Source: JAVVEZ01 sp032250895 (lineage in GTDB: Bacteria > Pseudomonadota > Gammaproteobacteria > Pseudomonadales > Pseudohongiellaceae). From it: a stretch of 15,973 nt of DNA. The position numbers were made by a program, and so were the translations under genes. Below are positions 7,734-14,699 of the stretch, piece after piece. The notes beneath the pieces were generated by a model. It saw nothing but the letters and a program-made list of their open reading frames with translations, had not been told where the DNA came from and searched no databases. Position 1 is the first letter of the stretch; each line of letters starts with the position of its first letter. Where the stretch lies: assembly GCA_032250895.1 (NCBI GenBank), contig JAVVEZ010000080.1, positions 1 to 15,973 of the forward strand. Direction: 5' to 3'.

Positions 7734-10700
7734 TCAGTTGTCAACATCCAGTTCAATGTCGATGGCCAGAGAGCGAATCTCCTTGATCAGAACATTGAAG
7801 GATTCCGGCATGCCGGCCTCCATGCGGTCATCACCATCAACGATGTTTTTATACATCTTGGTGCGACCGGCCACGTCATCCGACTTGACGGTCAGCATTT
7901 CCTGCAGAGTATAGGCAGCACCATAAGCCTCGAGCGCCCACACTTCCATTTCACCGAAGCGCTGACCCCCGAACTGGGCCTTGCCACCCAGCGGCTGCTG
8001 CGTAACCAGACTGTAGGAACCGGTTGAGCGTGCATGCATCTTGTCGTCGACCAGATGGTTGAGCTTTAGCATATACATAATGCCAACTGTCACCTTGCGA
8101 TCAAACATATCGCCGGTACGACCATCAAACAAGGTTACCTGGCCGTCTTCGCTCATACCTGCGAGTTTAAGCATTTCCTTGATTTCGATTTCGCTTGCAC
8201 CATCAAACACCGGCGTTGCCATCGGCACACCACCTTTCAGATTGTGCGCCAAATCCATGATTTCTCCATCGCTGAGACTGCCAAGATCTTCCTTTCTGCG
8301 TGCATTGCCCGTGCCATTGTAGATTTTTTCGAGAAAACCCCTGATCTCGGCAATTTTCTTCTGCTGCACGATCATTTCTTCTATTTTTTCGCCAAGTCCT
8401 TTGGCCGCAGCGCCAAGATGAGTCTCCAGAACCTGCCCGACATTCATGCGCGAAGGGACACCCAGCGGATTGAGAACGATATCAATCGGATTGCCTTTCT
8501 CGTCATAGGGCATGTCCTCAACCGGCATGATGACGGAGATAACCCCCTTGTTTCCATGCCGACCGGCCATCTTGTCACCCGGCTGAATACGTCGCTTGAT
8601 GGCCAGGTACACCTTGACGATTTTAAGGACACCGGGAGCCAGATTGTCGCCCTGGGTCAATTTGCGCTTTTTGTCTTCAAAACGCTCATCCAGCTCGGTA
8701 CGACGCTCTTTCAATTGCACACTGGCTTTTTCCAGCTGTTCGCTGAGGGCATCATCCACCAACCGCAGCTTGAACCAGTCATCGCTTGCCAGCGCATCCA
8801 GATATTCGGCCGTCAGCGTGTCACCCTTCTTGAGTTTTGGCCCGCCGGCAACCTTCTTCCCCAGAAACGCCTTGCGCAGACGACTGAAGGTGGCCATCTC
8901 AACGATTCGGTATTCATCCTTGATGTCCTTTCTGACCTTGGCCAACTGAAATTCTTCAATTTCCAATGCCCGCTGGTCTTTTTCAAGCCCGTCGCGGGTA
9001 AACACCTGCACATCTATCACGGTACCCTTGACGCTGCTGGGAACCCGCAATGAGGTGTCCTTTACATCAGATGCTTTTTCACCAAAGATGGCCCTCAGCA
9101 GTTTTTCTTCCGGCGTCAGCTGGGTTTCACCCTTCGGCGTTACCTTGCCCACCAGAATATCCCCGGCACCAACCTCGGCACCGATATGGACAATACCCGA
9201 CTCGTCCAGTCGACTCAGCGCGCCTTCTCCGACATTCGGAATGTCAGCGGTAATTTCCTCAGAACCCAGCTTGGTGTCGCGGGCAATACAGGTCAGCTCC
9301 TGGATGTGAATCGAGGTAAACCTGTCTTCCTTGACAACCCGTTCTGAAATCAGAATGGAGTCTTCGAAGTTGTAACCATTCCAGGGCATGAACGCGATGC
9401 GCATATTCTGCCCCAACGCCAGTTCCCCCATGTCAATGGAGGGCCCATCGGCAAGAATATCCCCGACAGAAACCACATCACCTTCATGCACCAGCGGACG
9501 CTGACTGATGCAGGTGTTCTGATTGGAGCGGGTATATTTGATCAGGTTATAGATATCCACGCCGGCCTCACCGGCAACCGTCTCTTCGTCATTGACCCTG
9601 ACAATGATACGGGCTGCATCGACGTTATCAATGACGCCGCCACGCTTTGCCACGACACACACTCCGGAATCCCTGGCTACGTTGCGTTCCATACCCGTAC
9701 CCACCAGGGGTTTCTGGAACAACAGTGTTGGCACTGCCTGGCGCTGCATGTTGGAACCCATCAGGGCGCGGTTGGCATCATCATGTTCCAGGAAGGGAAT
9801 CAGAGACGCGGCTACGGAGACCACCTGTTGGGGTGATACATCCATGTAATCGACCTGTTCTCTGGGCATCACGGAGAATTCATTGACGTGACGCACCGAC
9901 ACCAGATTCTGGGTGAACTTGCCATGCTTGTCCAGTGGAGAACTGGCCTGTGCAATGACGTGACCACTCTCCTCAATGGCTGAGAGATAGTGCGTTTCAT
10001 CAGTGACGACACCATCCACCACTTTTCTGACCGGACTCTCAAGAAAGCCATATTCATTGGTTCTGGCATACACAGCCAAGGAATTGATAAGACCTATATT
10101 GGGGCCTTCAGGCGTTTCAATGGGACATACCCGGCCATAATGCGTCGGATGAACATCACGCACCTCAAAGCCGGCCCTTTCCCGGGTCAAACCGCCCGGC
10201 CCAAGAGCCGAAATACGACGTTTGTGTGTGACTTCCGACAAGGGATTGTTCTGATCCATGAACTGGGACAGCTGACTGGAGCCGAAAAACTCCTTGATAG
10301 CGGCCGCAACCGGCTTCGCATTGATCATGTCCTGAGGCATCAGGCCTTCGCTGTCTGCCATGGACAAACGTTCCTTGACGGCTCGTTCAACCCGGACCAG
10401 GCCCACCCGGAACTGGTTCTCAGCCATTTCACCGACGGAGCGGATGCGGCGGTTGCCCAGGTGATCGATGTCGTCAATGGTGCCGAAACCGTTGCGGATA
10501 CTGACCAGGGTCTTGATCACGTCAACAATATCCTGATTGCTCAGCACCAGGTCTCCTTCTGAATCAGGACGGCCGAGGCGGCGATTGAACTTCATCCGGC
10601 CAACGGCTGACAGATCGTAGCGTTCCGGAGAGAAAAACAGATTGGCAAACAGATTTTCCGCCGACTCTTTGGTAGGCGGCTCCCCGGGACGCATCATGCG

Positions 10701-11816
10701 GTAGATTTCGACAAGGGCATCCAACTGTGAATGTGTCGTGTCGATGCGCAAAGTATCCGAGATGAACGGACCGCAATCCAGCTCATTGGTATAAATTGTT
10801 TCAAACTGCTTGATCCCGATCTTGCTTAAGCCGTCCAGCACTTCCTGCGTAACTTCGGAATTACAGGGAAACAGGATCTCACCGGTTTCACCATCGATGA
10901 TGTCCTTGGCCAGCGCATTACCCAGCACAAACTCCCCGGGAACTTCCAGTTTGTTGATTTTGGCTTTTTCCATTTCGCGGATATGCTTTGCCGTTATGCG
11001 TCTGCCGGCTTCAACAATGACGTCCTTTTTATTGGTAATGGCAAAATTCAACACGTTGCCACGCAATCTTGCAGGAACCAGTTCTATCGAAATAGTGCCG
11101 TTTTTGGCAACGTGGTAAACATTATTTTCATAAAACATCCCCAGGATTTCCTGGGTGTTGAAGCCCAGCGCCCGAAGAAGAATGGTTGCCGGCAGTTTTC
11201 TGCGACGGTCGATACGGACAAAAACCAGATCCTTGGGATCAAATTCGACATCCAGCCAGGAACCACGGTAAGGAATGATTCGGGCAGAGTACAACAATTT
11301 TCCGGAGCTGTGGGTTTTACCCTTGTCATGATCAAAGAAAACGCCTGGGGAGCGATGCAACTGCGAAACCACCACGCGCTCAGTGCCATTGATCACAAAA
11401 GTACCGCTATCCGTCATCAATGGGATTTCTCCCATATAAACTTCCTGCTCCTTGATATCCTTGATGATTTTTGCAGTGGATTCCTTCTCATAAATAATCA
11501 GGCGCGCCCTGACCCGCAAGGAGACAGCATAGGTGGCGCCACGAAGAATACATTCACTGACATCAAATTCCGGTTTACCCAGACGGTAACTGACATACTC
11601 GAGCAAGGCTTTGCCTGAATAGCTGACAATGGGAAATACCGACTTGAAGGCCGAATGGAGCCCCTGATCAAGACGCTCTTCAGGAGGCGTGTTGGCCTGA
11701 GTAAACTGTTTGTAAGAATCAATCTGGATAGCCAGAAGATAAGGAATATCCATAACACTTCGGAGCTTGCCAAAGTCTTTGCGGATACGTTTTTTCTCAG
11801 TATATGAATATGCCAT
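7734..11816 (-). CDS. rpoB: DNA-directed RNA polymerase subunit beta
   Basis: This 1360-residue protein is the second catalytic subunit of RNA polymerase (E. coli 1342 aa). The rifampicin-binding region GSSQLSQFMDQNNPLSEVTHKR spans 512-533. Asp521, His531 and Ser536 correspond to E. coli 516, 526 and 531, all in the drug-sensitive wild-type state. The active-site stretch LAIKRRIQPGDKMAGRHGNKGV spans about 1071-1092. The helical insert between about residues 945 and 1055 is the proteobacterial dispensable region. The C-terminal part that packs on beta' is complete. AGGA lies 7 nt before the ATG. It sits 301 nt after rplL, beyond an attenuator-type terminator, so its mRNA level is expected to be below that of rplJL. 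No frameshift or internal stop is present. Confidence 0.99.
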   Translation of the reverse strand: MAYSYTEKKRIRKDFGKLRSVMDIPYLLAIQIDSYKQFTQANTPPEERLDQGLHSAFKSVFPIVSYSGKALLEYVSYRLGKPEFDVSECILRGATYAVSLRVRARLIIYEKESTAKIIKDIKEQEVYMGEIPLMTDSGTFVINGTERVVVSQLHRSPGVFFDHDKGKTHSSGKLLYSARIIPYRGSWLDVEFDPKDLVFVRIDRRRKLPATILLRALGFNTQEILGMFYENNVYHVAKNGTISIELVPARLRGNVLNFAITNKKDVIVEAGRRITAKHIREMEKAKINKLEVPGEFVLGNALAKDIIDGETGEILFPCNSEVTQEVLDGLSKIGIKQFETIYTNELDCGPFISDTLRIDTTHSQLDALVEIYRMMRPGEPPTKESAENLFANLFFSPERYDLSAVGRMKFNRRLGRPDSEGDLVLSNQDIVDVIKTLVSIRNGFGTIDDIDHLGNRRIRSVGEMAENQFRVGLVRVERAVKERLSMADSEGLMPQDMINAKPVAAAIKEFFGSSQLSQFMDQNNPLSEVTHKRRISALGPGGLTRERAGFEVRDVHPTHYGRVCPIETPEGPNIGLINSLAVYARTNEYGFLESPVRKVVDGVVTDETHYLSAIEESGHVIAQASSPLDKHGKFTQNLVSVRHVNEFSVMPREQVDYMDVSPQQVVSVAASLIPFLEHDDANRALMGSNMQRQAVPTLLFQKPLVGTGMERNVARDSGVCVVAKRGGVIDNVDAARIIVRVNDEETVAGEAGVDIYNLIKYTRSNQNTCISQRPLVHEGDVVSVGDILADGPSIDMGELALGQNMRIAFMPWNGYNFEDSILISERVVKEDRFTSIHIQELTCIARDTKLGSEEITADIPNVGEGALSRLDESGIVHIGAEVGAGDILVGKVTPKGETQLTPEEKLLRAIFGEKASDVKDTSLRVPSSVKGTVIDVQVFTRDGLEKDQRALEIEEFQLAKVRKDIKDEYRIVEMATFSRLRKAFLGKKVAGGPKLKKGDTLTAEYLDALASDDWFKLRLVDDALSEQLEKASVQLKERRTELDERFEDKKRKLTQGDNLAPGVLKIVKVYLAIKRRIQPGDKMAGRHGNKGVISVIMPVEDMPYDEKGNPIDIVLNPLGVPSRMNVGQVLETHLGAAAKGLGEKIEEMIVQQKKIAEIRGFLEKIYNGTGNARRKEDLGSLSDGEIMDLAHNLKGGVPMATPVFDGASEIEIKEMLKLAGMSEDGQVTLFDGRTGDMFDRKVTVGIMYMLKLNHLVDDKMHARSTGSYSLVTQQPLGGKAQFGGQRFGEMEVWALEAYGAAYTLQEMLTVKSDDVAGRTKMYKNIVDGDDRMEAGMPESFNVLIKEIRSLAIDIELDVDN

Positions 11817-11933
11817 CAGCGGTTCCTAACAAGCGTGAACATTTGCATCGAACTTTGGTCTGATAGGCCGGTTTTTATCGTCACAAGAACAGGCTACCAT
11901 TAACGCTCTGATGCAGAATGCTTTCTGATCCCA

Positions 11934-11956
11934 TTACTTCCCGATTTCTGAAGTAA
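11934..11956 (-). other. Inverted repeat in the rplL-rpoB spacer
   Basis: TTACTTC and GAAGTAA form a perfect 7-bp stem with a 9-nt loop. A smaller hairpin (CAGAA / TTCTG, 11914-11927) lies a few bases nearer rpoB. Neither has a following T run. Together with the structures at 12024-12089 they make most of the 301-nt spacer capable of folding. The role is unknown; mRNA processing between L7/L12 and beta is the likeliest use. I see no convincing promoter in the spacer. Confidence 0.35.
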
Positions 11957-12023
11957 CCCCAGCATCACATTTTTTCATCCCGGAGAACAATGACTTGAAA
12001 TACTGTCATCCAGGCACATCATC

Positions 12024-12053
12024 ATTCAGATTTTCATTTTGAAATATCTGAAT
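12024..12053 (-). promoter_or_regulatory. Long A+T-rich hairpin after the rplL attenuator, candidate RNase III processing site
   Basis: ATTCAGAT / ATCTGAAT gives a perfect 8-bp stem. It continues, after one bulged base, into TTTCA / TGAAA (5 bp) closed by a 3-nt loop. It lies directly downstream of the attenuator hairpin in the transcript. E. coli has an RNase III cleavage structure in the corresponding rplL-rpoB spacer. The fold is seen in the sequence; cleavage is inference. Confidence 0.45.
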
Positions 12054-12056
12054 TCC

Positions 12057-12089
12057 AAAAAGTGGACTCCCGTGCAACAGGAGCCCACT
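12057..12089 (-). terminator. Intrinsic terminator/attenuator between rplL and rpoB
   Basis: In the transcript, AGTGGGCTCC (12080-12089) pairs with GGAGTCCACT (12061-12070): 10 bp with one G-U, loop about 9 nt. TTTTT (12057-12061) follows directly. It begins 29 nt after the rplL stop codon. This matches the partial terminator that in E. coli reduces rpoBC transcription relative to the ribosomal protein genes. Since no good promoter is visible before rpoB, it is probably leaky. Confidence 0.85.
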
Positions 12090-12117
12090 TCCCGGATATC
12101 TGATGCGATGAAGCGTC

Positions 12118-12495
12118 TTACTTCAGTTCGACAGCAGCACCAGCTTCTTCAAGCTGTTTCTTGATGTCTTCCGCTTCAGCCTTGTTGGCGCCTTCCTTGA
12201 TAGAGGAGGGGGCACCATCAACCAGATCCTTCGCTTCCTTCAGACCAAGACCGGTCAGTGTTCTGACCACCTTGATAACATTGACTTTTTTCTCGCCAGC
12301 AGAAGTCAAGATAACGTCAAATTCATCTTTTTCCTCAACAGCAGGAGCCGCGGCGGCACTCGGGGCAGCAGCAACGGCAACAGCCGCAGCCGCAGAAACA
12401 CCAAATTTTTCTTCCATTGCCGAGACCAGCTCAACAACGTCCATTACTGACATTTGTGCAATGCCTTCCAAAATATCTTCTTTAGATAGAGCCAT
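12118..12495 (-). CDS. rplL: 50S ribosomal protein L7/L12
   Basis: This 125-residue protein forms the mobile ribosomal stalk, which recruits EF-Tu, EF-G and other GTPase factors. Residues 1-33 form the dimerising domain that docks on L10. Residues about 35-53 are an Ala/Pro/Val-rich hinge. Residues 54-125 form the factor-binding C-terminal domain, including KVVRTLTGLGLKEAKDLVDGAP at 75-96. AGGAG lies 8 nt before the ATG. It follows rplJ by 59 nt with no obvious terminator between, as expected for the L10-L12 pair. Several copies of L7/L12 are needed per ribosome; a strong ribosome binding site and the attenuator after the gene fit that need. Confidence 0.98.
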   Translation of the reverse strand: MALSKEDILEGIAQMSVMDVVELVSAMEEKFGVSAAAAVAVAAAPSAAAAPAVEEKDEFDVILTSAGEKKVNVIKVVRTLTGLGLKEAKDLVDGAPSSIKEGANKAEAEDIKKQLEEAGAAVELK

Positions 12496-12554
12496 GCTCT
12501 CATCTCCTGTTCAAATAGCTAAAATGATTAAATCGTTCAATCAGGCAAGTGCAA

Positions 12555-13085
12555 TCACGCCGCTTCCTGTTTTTGGTCTCTTACTGCTGCAACTGCTCGA
12601 GTTACCTTGGTAGGCACCTCATTGACAGTACGTACAAGCTTGGTCACTGGGGCCAGCATGACGCTCATCAGCATACTTATTGCCTGATCATAGGTTGGCA
12701 GATTCGCCAATACATCGATCTGATCTGCAGACAGCAATTTCCCACCAACAGACAGTGCCTTGACCGCAAATTTGTCGTTACCTTTGGCAAATTCCTTCAG
12801 CACGCGCGCGGCGGCACCCGGATCCCCATTGGAGAACGCTAAAATTGTCGGTCCGACCAGGGATTCATTCAGACACTCAAAATCAGTGCCGGCAATGGCA
12901 CGCTTCAACAATGTATTTCTGACAACGCGCAGATAAACATTGTTTTCACGGGCTGTTTTTCGAAGTCCGGTCAGTTTCTCGACTGTGACACCACGATAAT
13001 CGGCGATCACGGCAGATAAGGCACTGCTAGCAGCTGCATTGACTTCTGAGACGATTTTTTGCTTGTCTTCAAGTCTTATAGCCAC
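12555..13085 (-). CDS. rplJ: 50S ribosomal protein L10
   Basis: This 176-residue protein (E. coli 165) anchors L7/L12 dimers to 23S rRNA at the GTPase centre and, as L10(L12)4, represses its own mRNA. I place the start at a GTG (13083-13085): it gives MAIRLEDKQKIVSEV, matching the family N-terminus (MALNLQDKQ in E. coli), and AAGGAG lies 8-9 nt upstream. An ATG 60 nt further upstream is in frame but would add 20 residues encoded by leader hairpins, so I reject it. Residues 36-80 hold the conserved EKLTGLRKTAREN...VVRNTLLKRA...VGPT core. The C-terminal helix that carries L12 contains two adjacent 11-residue similar segments (148-158 and 159-169), accounting for the extra length over E. coli. 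Confidence 0.96.
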   Translation of the reverse strand: MAIRLEDKQKIVSEVNAAASSALSAVIADYRGVTVEKLTGLRKTARENNVYLRVVRNTLLKRAIAGTDFECLNESLVGPTILAFSNGDPGAAARVLKEFAKGNDKFAVKALSVGGKLLSADQIDVLANLPTYDQAISMLMSVMLAPVTKLVRTVNEVPTKVTRAVAAVRDQKQEAA

Positions 13086-13105
13086 TAACTTAACTCCTTG
13101 AAATA

Positions 13106-13122
13106 GGCCAGCCAGGCTGACC
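13106..13122 (-). promoter_or_regulatory. Hairpin just upstream of the rplJ ribosome binding site
   Basis: GGTCAGC and GCTGGCC pair over 7 bp (one G-U) around a 3-nt loop, ending 6 nt before the AAGGAG of rplJ. It could gate access of ribosomes, or switch with the upstream stem at 13133-13162. The role is inferred from position only. Confidence 0.4.
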
Positions 13123-13132
13123 TTTTGTTTAC

Positions 13133-13162
13133 CCTGCCCCGACAACTGCTTGCCCGGGCAGG
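13133..13162 (-). promoter_or_regulatory. Second hairpin of the rplJ leader
   Basis: CCTGCCC and GGGCAGG form a perfect 7-bp stem with a 16-nt loop in the rplJ leader. It lies between the L10-binding element (13200-13275) and the hairpin next to the ribosome binding site. It may couple L10 binding to translation initiation; this is inference. Confidence 0.4.
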
Positions 13163-13199
13163 ATCTTTTCCGGTGAATGGATTCAAATTCTGAATCGGG

Positions 13200-13275
13200 T
13201 ACACCATCTGCGCAGGAAGATTAAGTGTCTGCGGCCGTATACAACCCACGTCCGCCAACCACACCTGCGGTCTTT
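13200..13275 (-). ncRNA. L10 leader: cis-acting mRNA element bound by L10(L12)4
   Basis: The transcript contains GACCGCAGGTGT at the 5' side and ACTTAATCTTCCTGCG then GATGGTG at the 3' side. From memory, this closely matches the E. coli rplJ leader (GACCGCAGGTG...ACTTAATCCCCTGCG...ACGGTG), the Rfam L10 leader family. CGCAGG (13264-13269) pairs with CCTGCG (13211-13216), then TGT with ACA, leaving a CUUAAUCUU bulge on one side like the kink-turn that L10 recognises. Unlike E. coli, which has a short GCAA-capped tip, the tip here has further pairings: GCGG/CCGC (13252-13255 with 13231-13234) and CGT/ACG. It lies about 115 nt before the rplJ start. Excess L10-L12 would bind it and repress rplJ-rplL translation. 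Confidence 0.8.
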
Positions 13276-13368
13276 GACGGCATTGCTGTCTGACATCGCT
13301 GCCAAAAAGCAAGTACCCCAAAGTCTGTTGCAGCGCCTGCATCTGACAGAACGCCACTTCGGGAACCC

Positions 13369-13396
13369 GGCCGGGCTGATCACATCAGCGCCGGCC
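13369..13396 (-). other. Very stable hairpin directly after rplA
   Basis: GGCCGG / CCGGCC and GCTGAT / ATCAGC stack into 12 bp interrupted by one bulged base and closed by a 3-nt loop, starting 10 nt after the rplA stop. No T run follows, so it is not a standard intrinsic terminator. It probably marks the 3' boundary of the rplKA message or protects it from exonucleases. A weaker hairpin (TGCAG / CTGCA, 13329-13341) lies next to it. I could not pick out a convincing rplJ promoter in the following bases, though E. coli has one here. Confidence 0.5.
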
Positions 13397-13406
13397 AAAG
13401 CATCCC

Positions 13407-14102
13407 TTAAAATTCGAGCGAAGACTGGTCTATGAGAACGCCAGGCCCCATGGTTGAAGACAGCACCACTTTTTTGACATACACACCCTTGGCGCTGGAG
13501 GGTTTTGCCCGCCGCAGATCGCCCAACAGTGCTTCAAGGTTGCCCTTGACGGCCGCTGTATCAAAACCAATTTTGCCAATACCGCCGTGAATGATGCCCT
13601 GTTTGTCAGTACGGTAACGCACCTGGCCGGCCTTGGCGTTTCTGACCGCCCCGGCTACATCCGGCGTCACGGTCCCCACCTTGGGATTTGGCATCAGGCC
13701 ACGAGGGCCCAGAATCTGCCCGAGCTGGCCCACGATACGCATGGCATCAGGGCTGGCGATGACCACATCGAAATCCATCACCCCGCCCTTGATGGTTTCG
13801 GCAAGGTCCTCGAAACCCACGATATCGGCACCGGCATCCTTGGCTTTCTGCACATTGTCACCCTGGGCAAAAACAGCTACCCGAATGGTCTTGCCGGTAC
13901 CATGGGGCAGAGTGGTGGCACCACGCACAGCCTGATCCGACTTGCGCGGATCAACACCCAGGTTGATGGCCACATCGATGGATTCCTTGAATTTTACTGT
14001 TGAAAATTCGGTCAACAGGGCCACCGCCTCATCTATGGCGTAGGCCTTGCCGTTCTGCAGCTTCTCCGCAATCAGTTTTTTACGCTTGCTCAACTTGGCC
14101 AT
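13407..14102 (-). CDS. rplA: 50S ribosomal protein L1
   Basis: This 231-residue protein (E. coli 234) forms the L1 stalk that moves deacylated tRNA out of the E site, and in E. coli represses the L11 operon by binding its leader. Family hallmarks include KFKESIDVAINLGVDPRKSD (37-56), RGATTLPHGTGK (60-71) and the signature around IVGQLGQILGPRGLMPNPKVG (123-143). The start ATG is 2 nt after the rplK stop, with GAGGGG overlapping the end of rplK, so the two are translationally coupled. It is followed by a strong hairpin and the 321-nt rplJ leader. Confidence 0.98.
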   Translation of the reverse strand: MAKLSKRKKLIAEKLQNGKAYAIDEAVALLTEFSTVKFKESIDVAINLGVDPRKSDQAVRGATTLPHGTGKTIRVAVFAQGDNVQKAKDAGADIVGFEDLAETIKGGVMDFDVVIASPDAMRIVGQLGQILGPRGLMPNPKVGTVTPDVAGAVRNAKAGQVRYRTDKQGIIHGGIGKIGFDTAAVKGNLEALLGDLRRAKPSSAKGVYVKKVVLSSTMGPGVLIDQSSLEF

Positions 14103-14104
14103 GA

Positions 14105-14536
14105 CTATACCCCCTCGGTCTCAATACCAGCACTTCTTGCACTACCTGCGAGAGTACGAACTGCCGCATCCATATCAGATGCCGTCAAATCAGGCATTTT
14201 CATAGTCGCCACCTCTTCCAGCTGAGCGCGCGTCAGCTTGGCCACCTTGTCCGTGTTCGGACGGCTGCTGCCCTTGCTGATACCTGCGGCTTTTTGCAGC
14301 AATACGCCTGCCGGGGGAGTCTTGGTGATAAAGGTAAAGCTTCTGTCCGCATAGACAGTAATGACCACAGGAATCGGCAAGCCCGGCTCCAGGCTCTGGG
14401 TTGCGGCGTTGAAGGCCTTGCAGAATTCCATGATATTGACGCCGTGCTGGCCCAGGGCTGGACCGACCGGCGGGCTGGGGTTGGCTTTGCCTGCGGCCAC
14501 CTGCAGCTTGATATACGCTTGTACTTTCTTTGCCAT
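14105..14536 (-). CDS. rplK: 50S ribosomal protein L11
   Basis: This 143-residue protein (E. coli 142) binds the GTPase-associated region of 23S rRNA. It is needed for factor-dependent GTP hydrolysis and for RelA activation in the stringent response. The N-terminal domain carries the PVGPALGQHGVNIMEFCKAFN stretch (23-43), whose prolines line the thiopeptide pocket. The C-terminal rRNA-binding domain runs from about 75 to 143 and includes KAAGISKGSS and VAKLTRAQLEEVA. AAGGAG 7 nt upstream of the ATG is a strong ribosome binding site. It lies 163 nt after nusG, behind a leader with three hairpins, and 2 nt before rplA. Confidence 0.98.
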   Translation of the reverse strand: MAKKVQAYIKLQVAAGKANPSPPVGPALGQHGVNIMEFCKAFNAATQSLEPGLPIPVVITVYADRSFTFITKTPPAGVLLQKAAGISKGSSRPNTDKVAKLTRAQLEEVATMKMPDLTASDMDAAVRTLAGSARSAGIETEGV

Positions 14537-14561
14537 TTCTCTTCTCCTTTTGGGTGCAAGC

Positions 14562-14578
14562 GCCTGAAATATTCAGGC
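14562..14578 (-). promoter_or_regulatory. Hairpin in the rplK leader, candidate L1 feedback region
   Basis: GCCTGAA and TTCAGGC form a perfect 7-bp stem with a 3-nt loop. It ends about 18 nt before the rplK ribosome binding site. In E. coli L1 represses the L11 operon through the leader immediately before rplK. I cannot match the exact L1-binding motif by eye, so this is a positional inference. Confidence 0.4.
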
Positions 14579-14603
14579 TCCCCTGGCGTCTTCTGCTGTC
14601 TCT

Positions 14604-14622
14604 GAAAAGTCCCTGGGGGACT
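14604..14622 (-). terminator. Weak terminator-like hairpin between nusG and rplK
   Basis: AGTCCC and GGGACT form a 6-bp stem with a 3-nt CCA loop, followed directly by TTTT (including the last stem base). The stem is short, so only partial termination is expected. It would separate the secE-nusG unit from the L11 operon. Confidence 0.4.
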
Positions 14623-14657
14623 ATTTCACATATCCTGAAAGACGACTTTGTTGTGAA

Positions 14658-14679
14658 AACTTTTCGGCATTGAAAAGTT
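14658..14679 (-). other. 8-bp inverted repeat after nusG
   Basis: AACTTTTC and GAAAAGTT form a perfect 8-bp stem with a 6-nt loop, about 20 nt after the nusG stop, followed by TTC. It is A+T-rich and a poor terminator by itself. It could act with the next hairpin (14604-14622) as a tandem stop. A possible -35 TTCACA lies just downstream of it, but the matching -10 (GATATG) is weak. Confidence 0.35.
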
Positions 14680-14699
14680 CCCGTTCAATACGGCCATTA

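Noticed and set aside
8244..9053. 269-codon plus-strand frame opposite rpoB
   Set aside because: Antisense shadow of the beta C-terminal half; other long plus frames (1592-2230 opposite fusA, 9990-10562 and 10983-11618 opposite rpoB) are rejected for the same reason.
13086..13145. Longer rplJ starting at an ATG 60 nt upstream
   Set aside because: The extra 20 residues are encoded by leader hairpins and are absent from L10 proteins; the GTG at 13085 has the ribosome binding site and the family N-terminus.
13085..13357. 90-codon minus-strand frame in the rplJ leader
   Set aside because: It lies over the L10 leader hairpins, has no family resemblance and overlaps the rplJ start; RNA structure explains the region better.
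14619..14647. Possible rplK promoter (TTCACA, 17 bp, GATATG)
   Set aside because: The -35 is good but the -10 matches only three of six bases; not enough to annotate.
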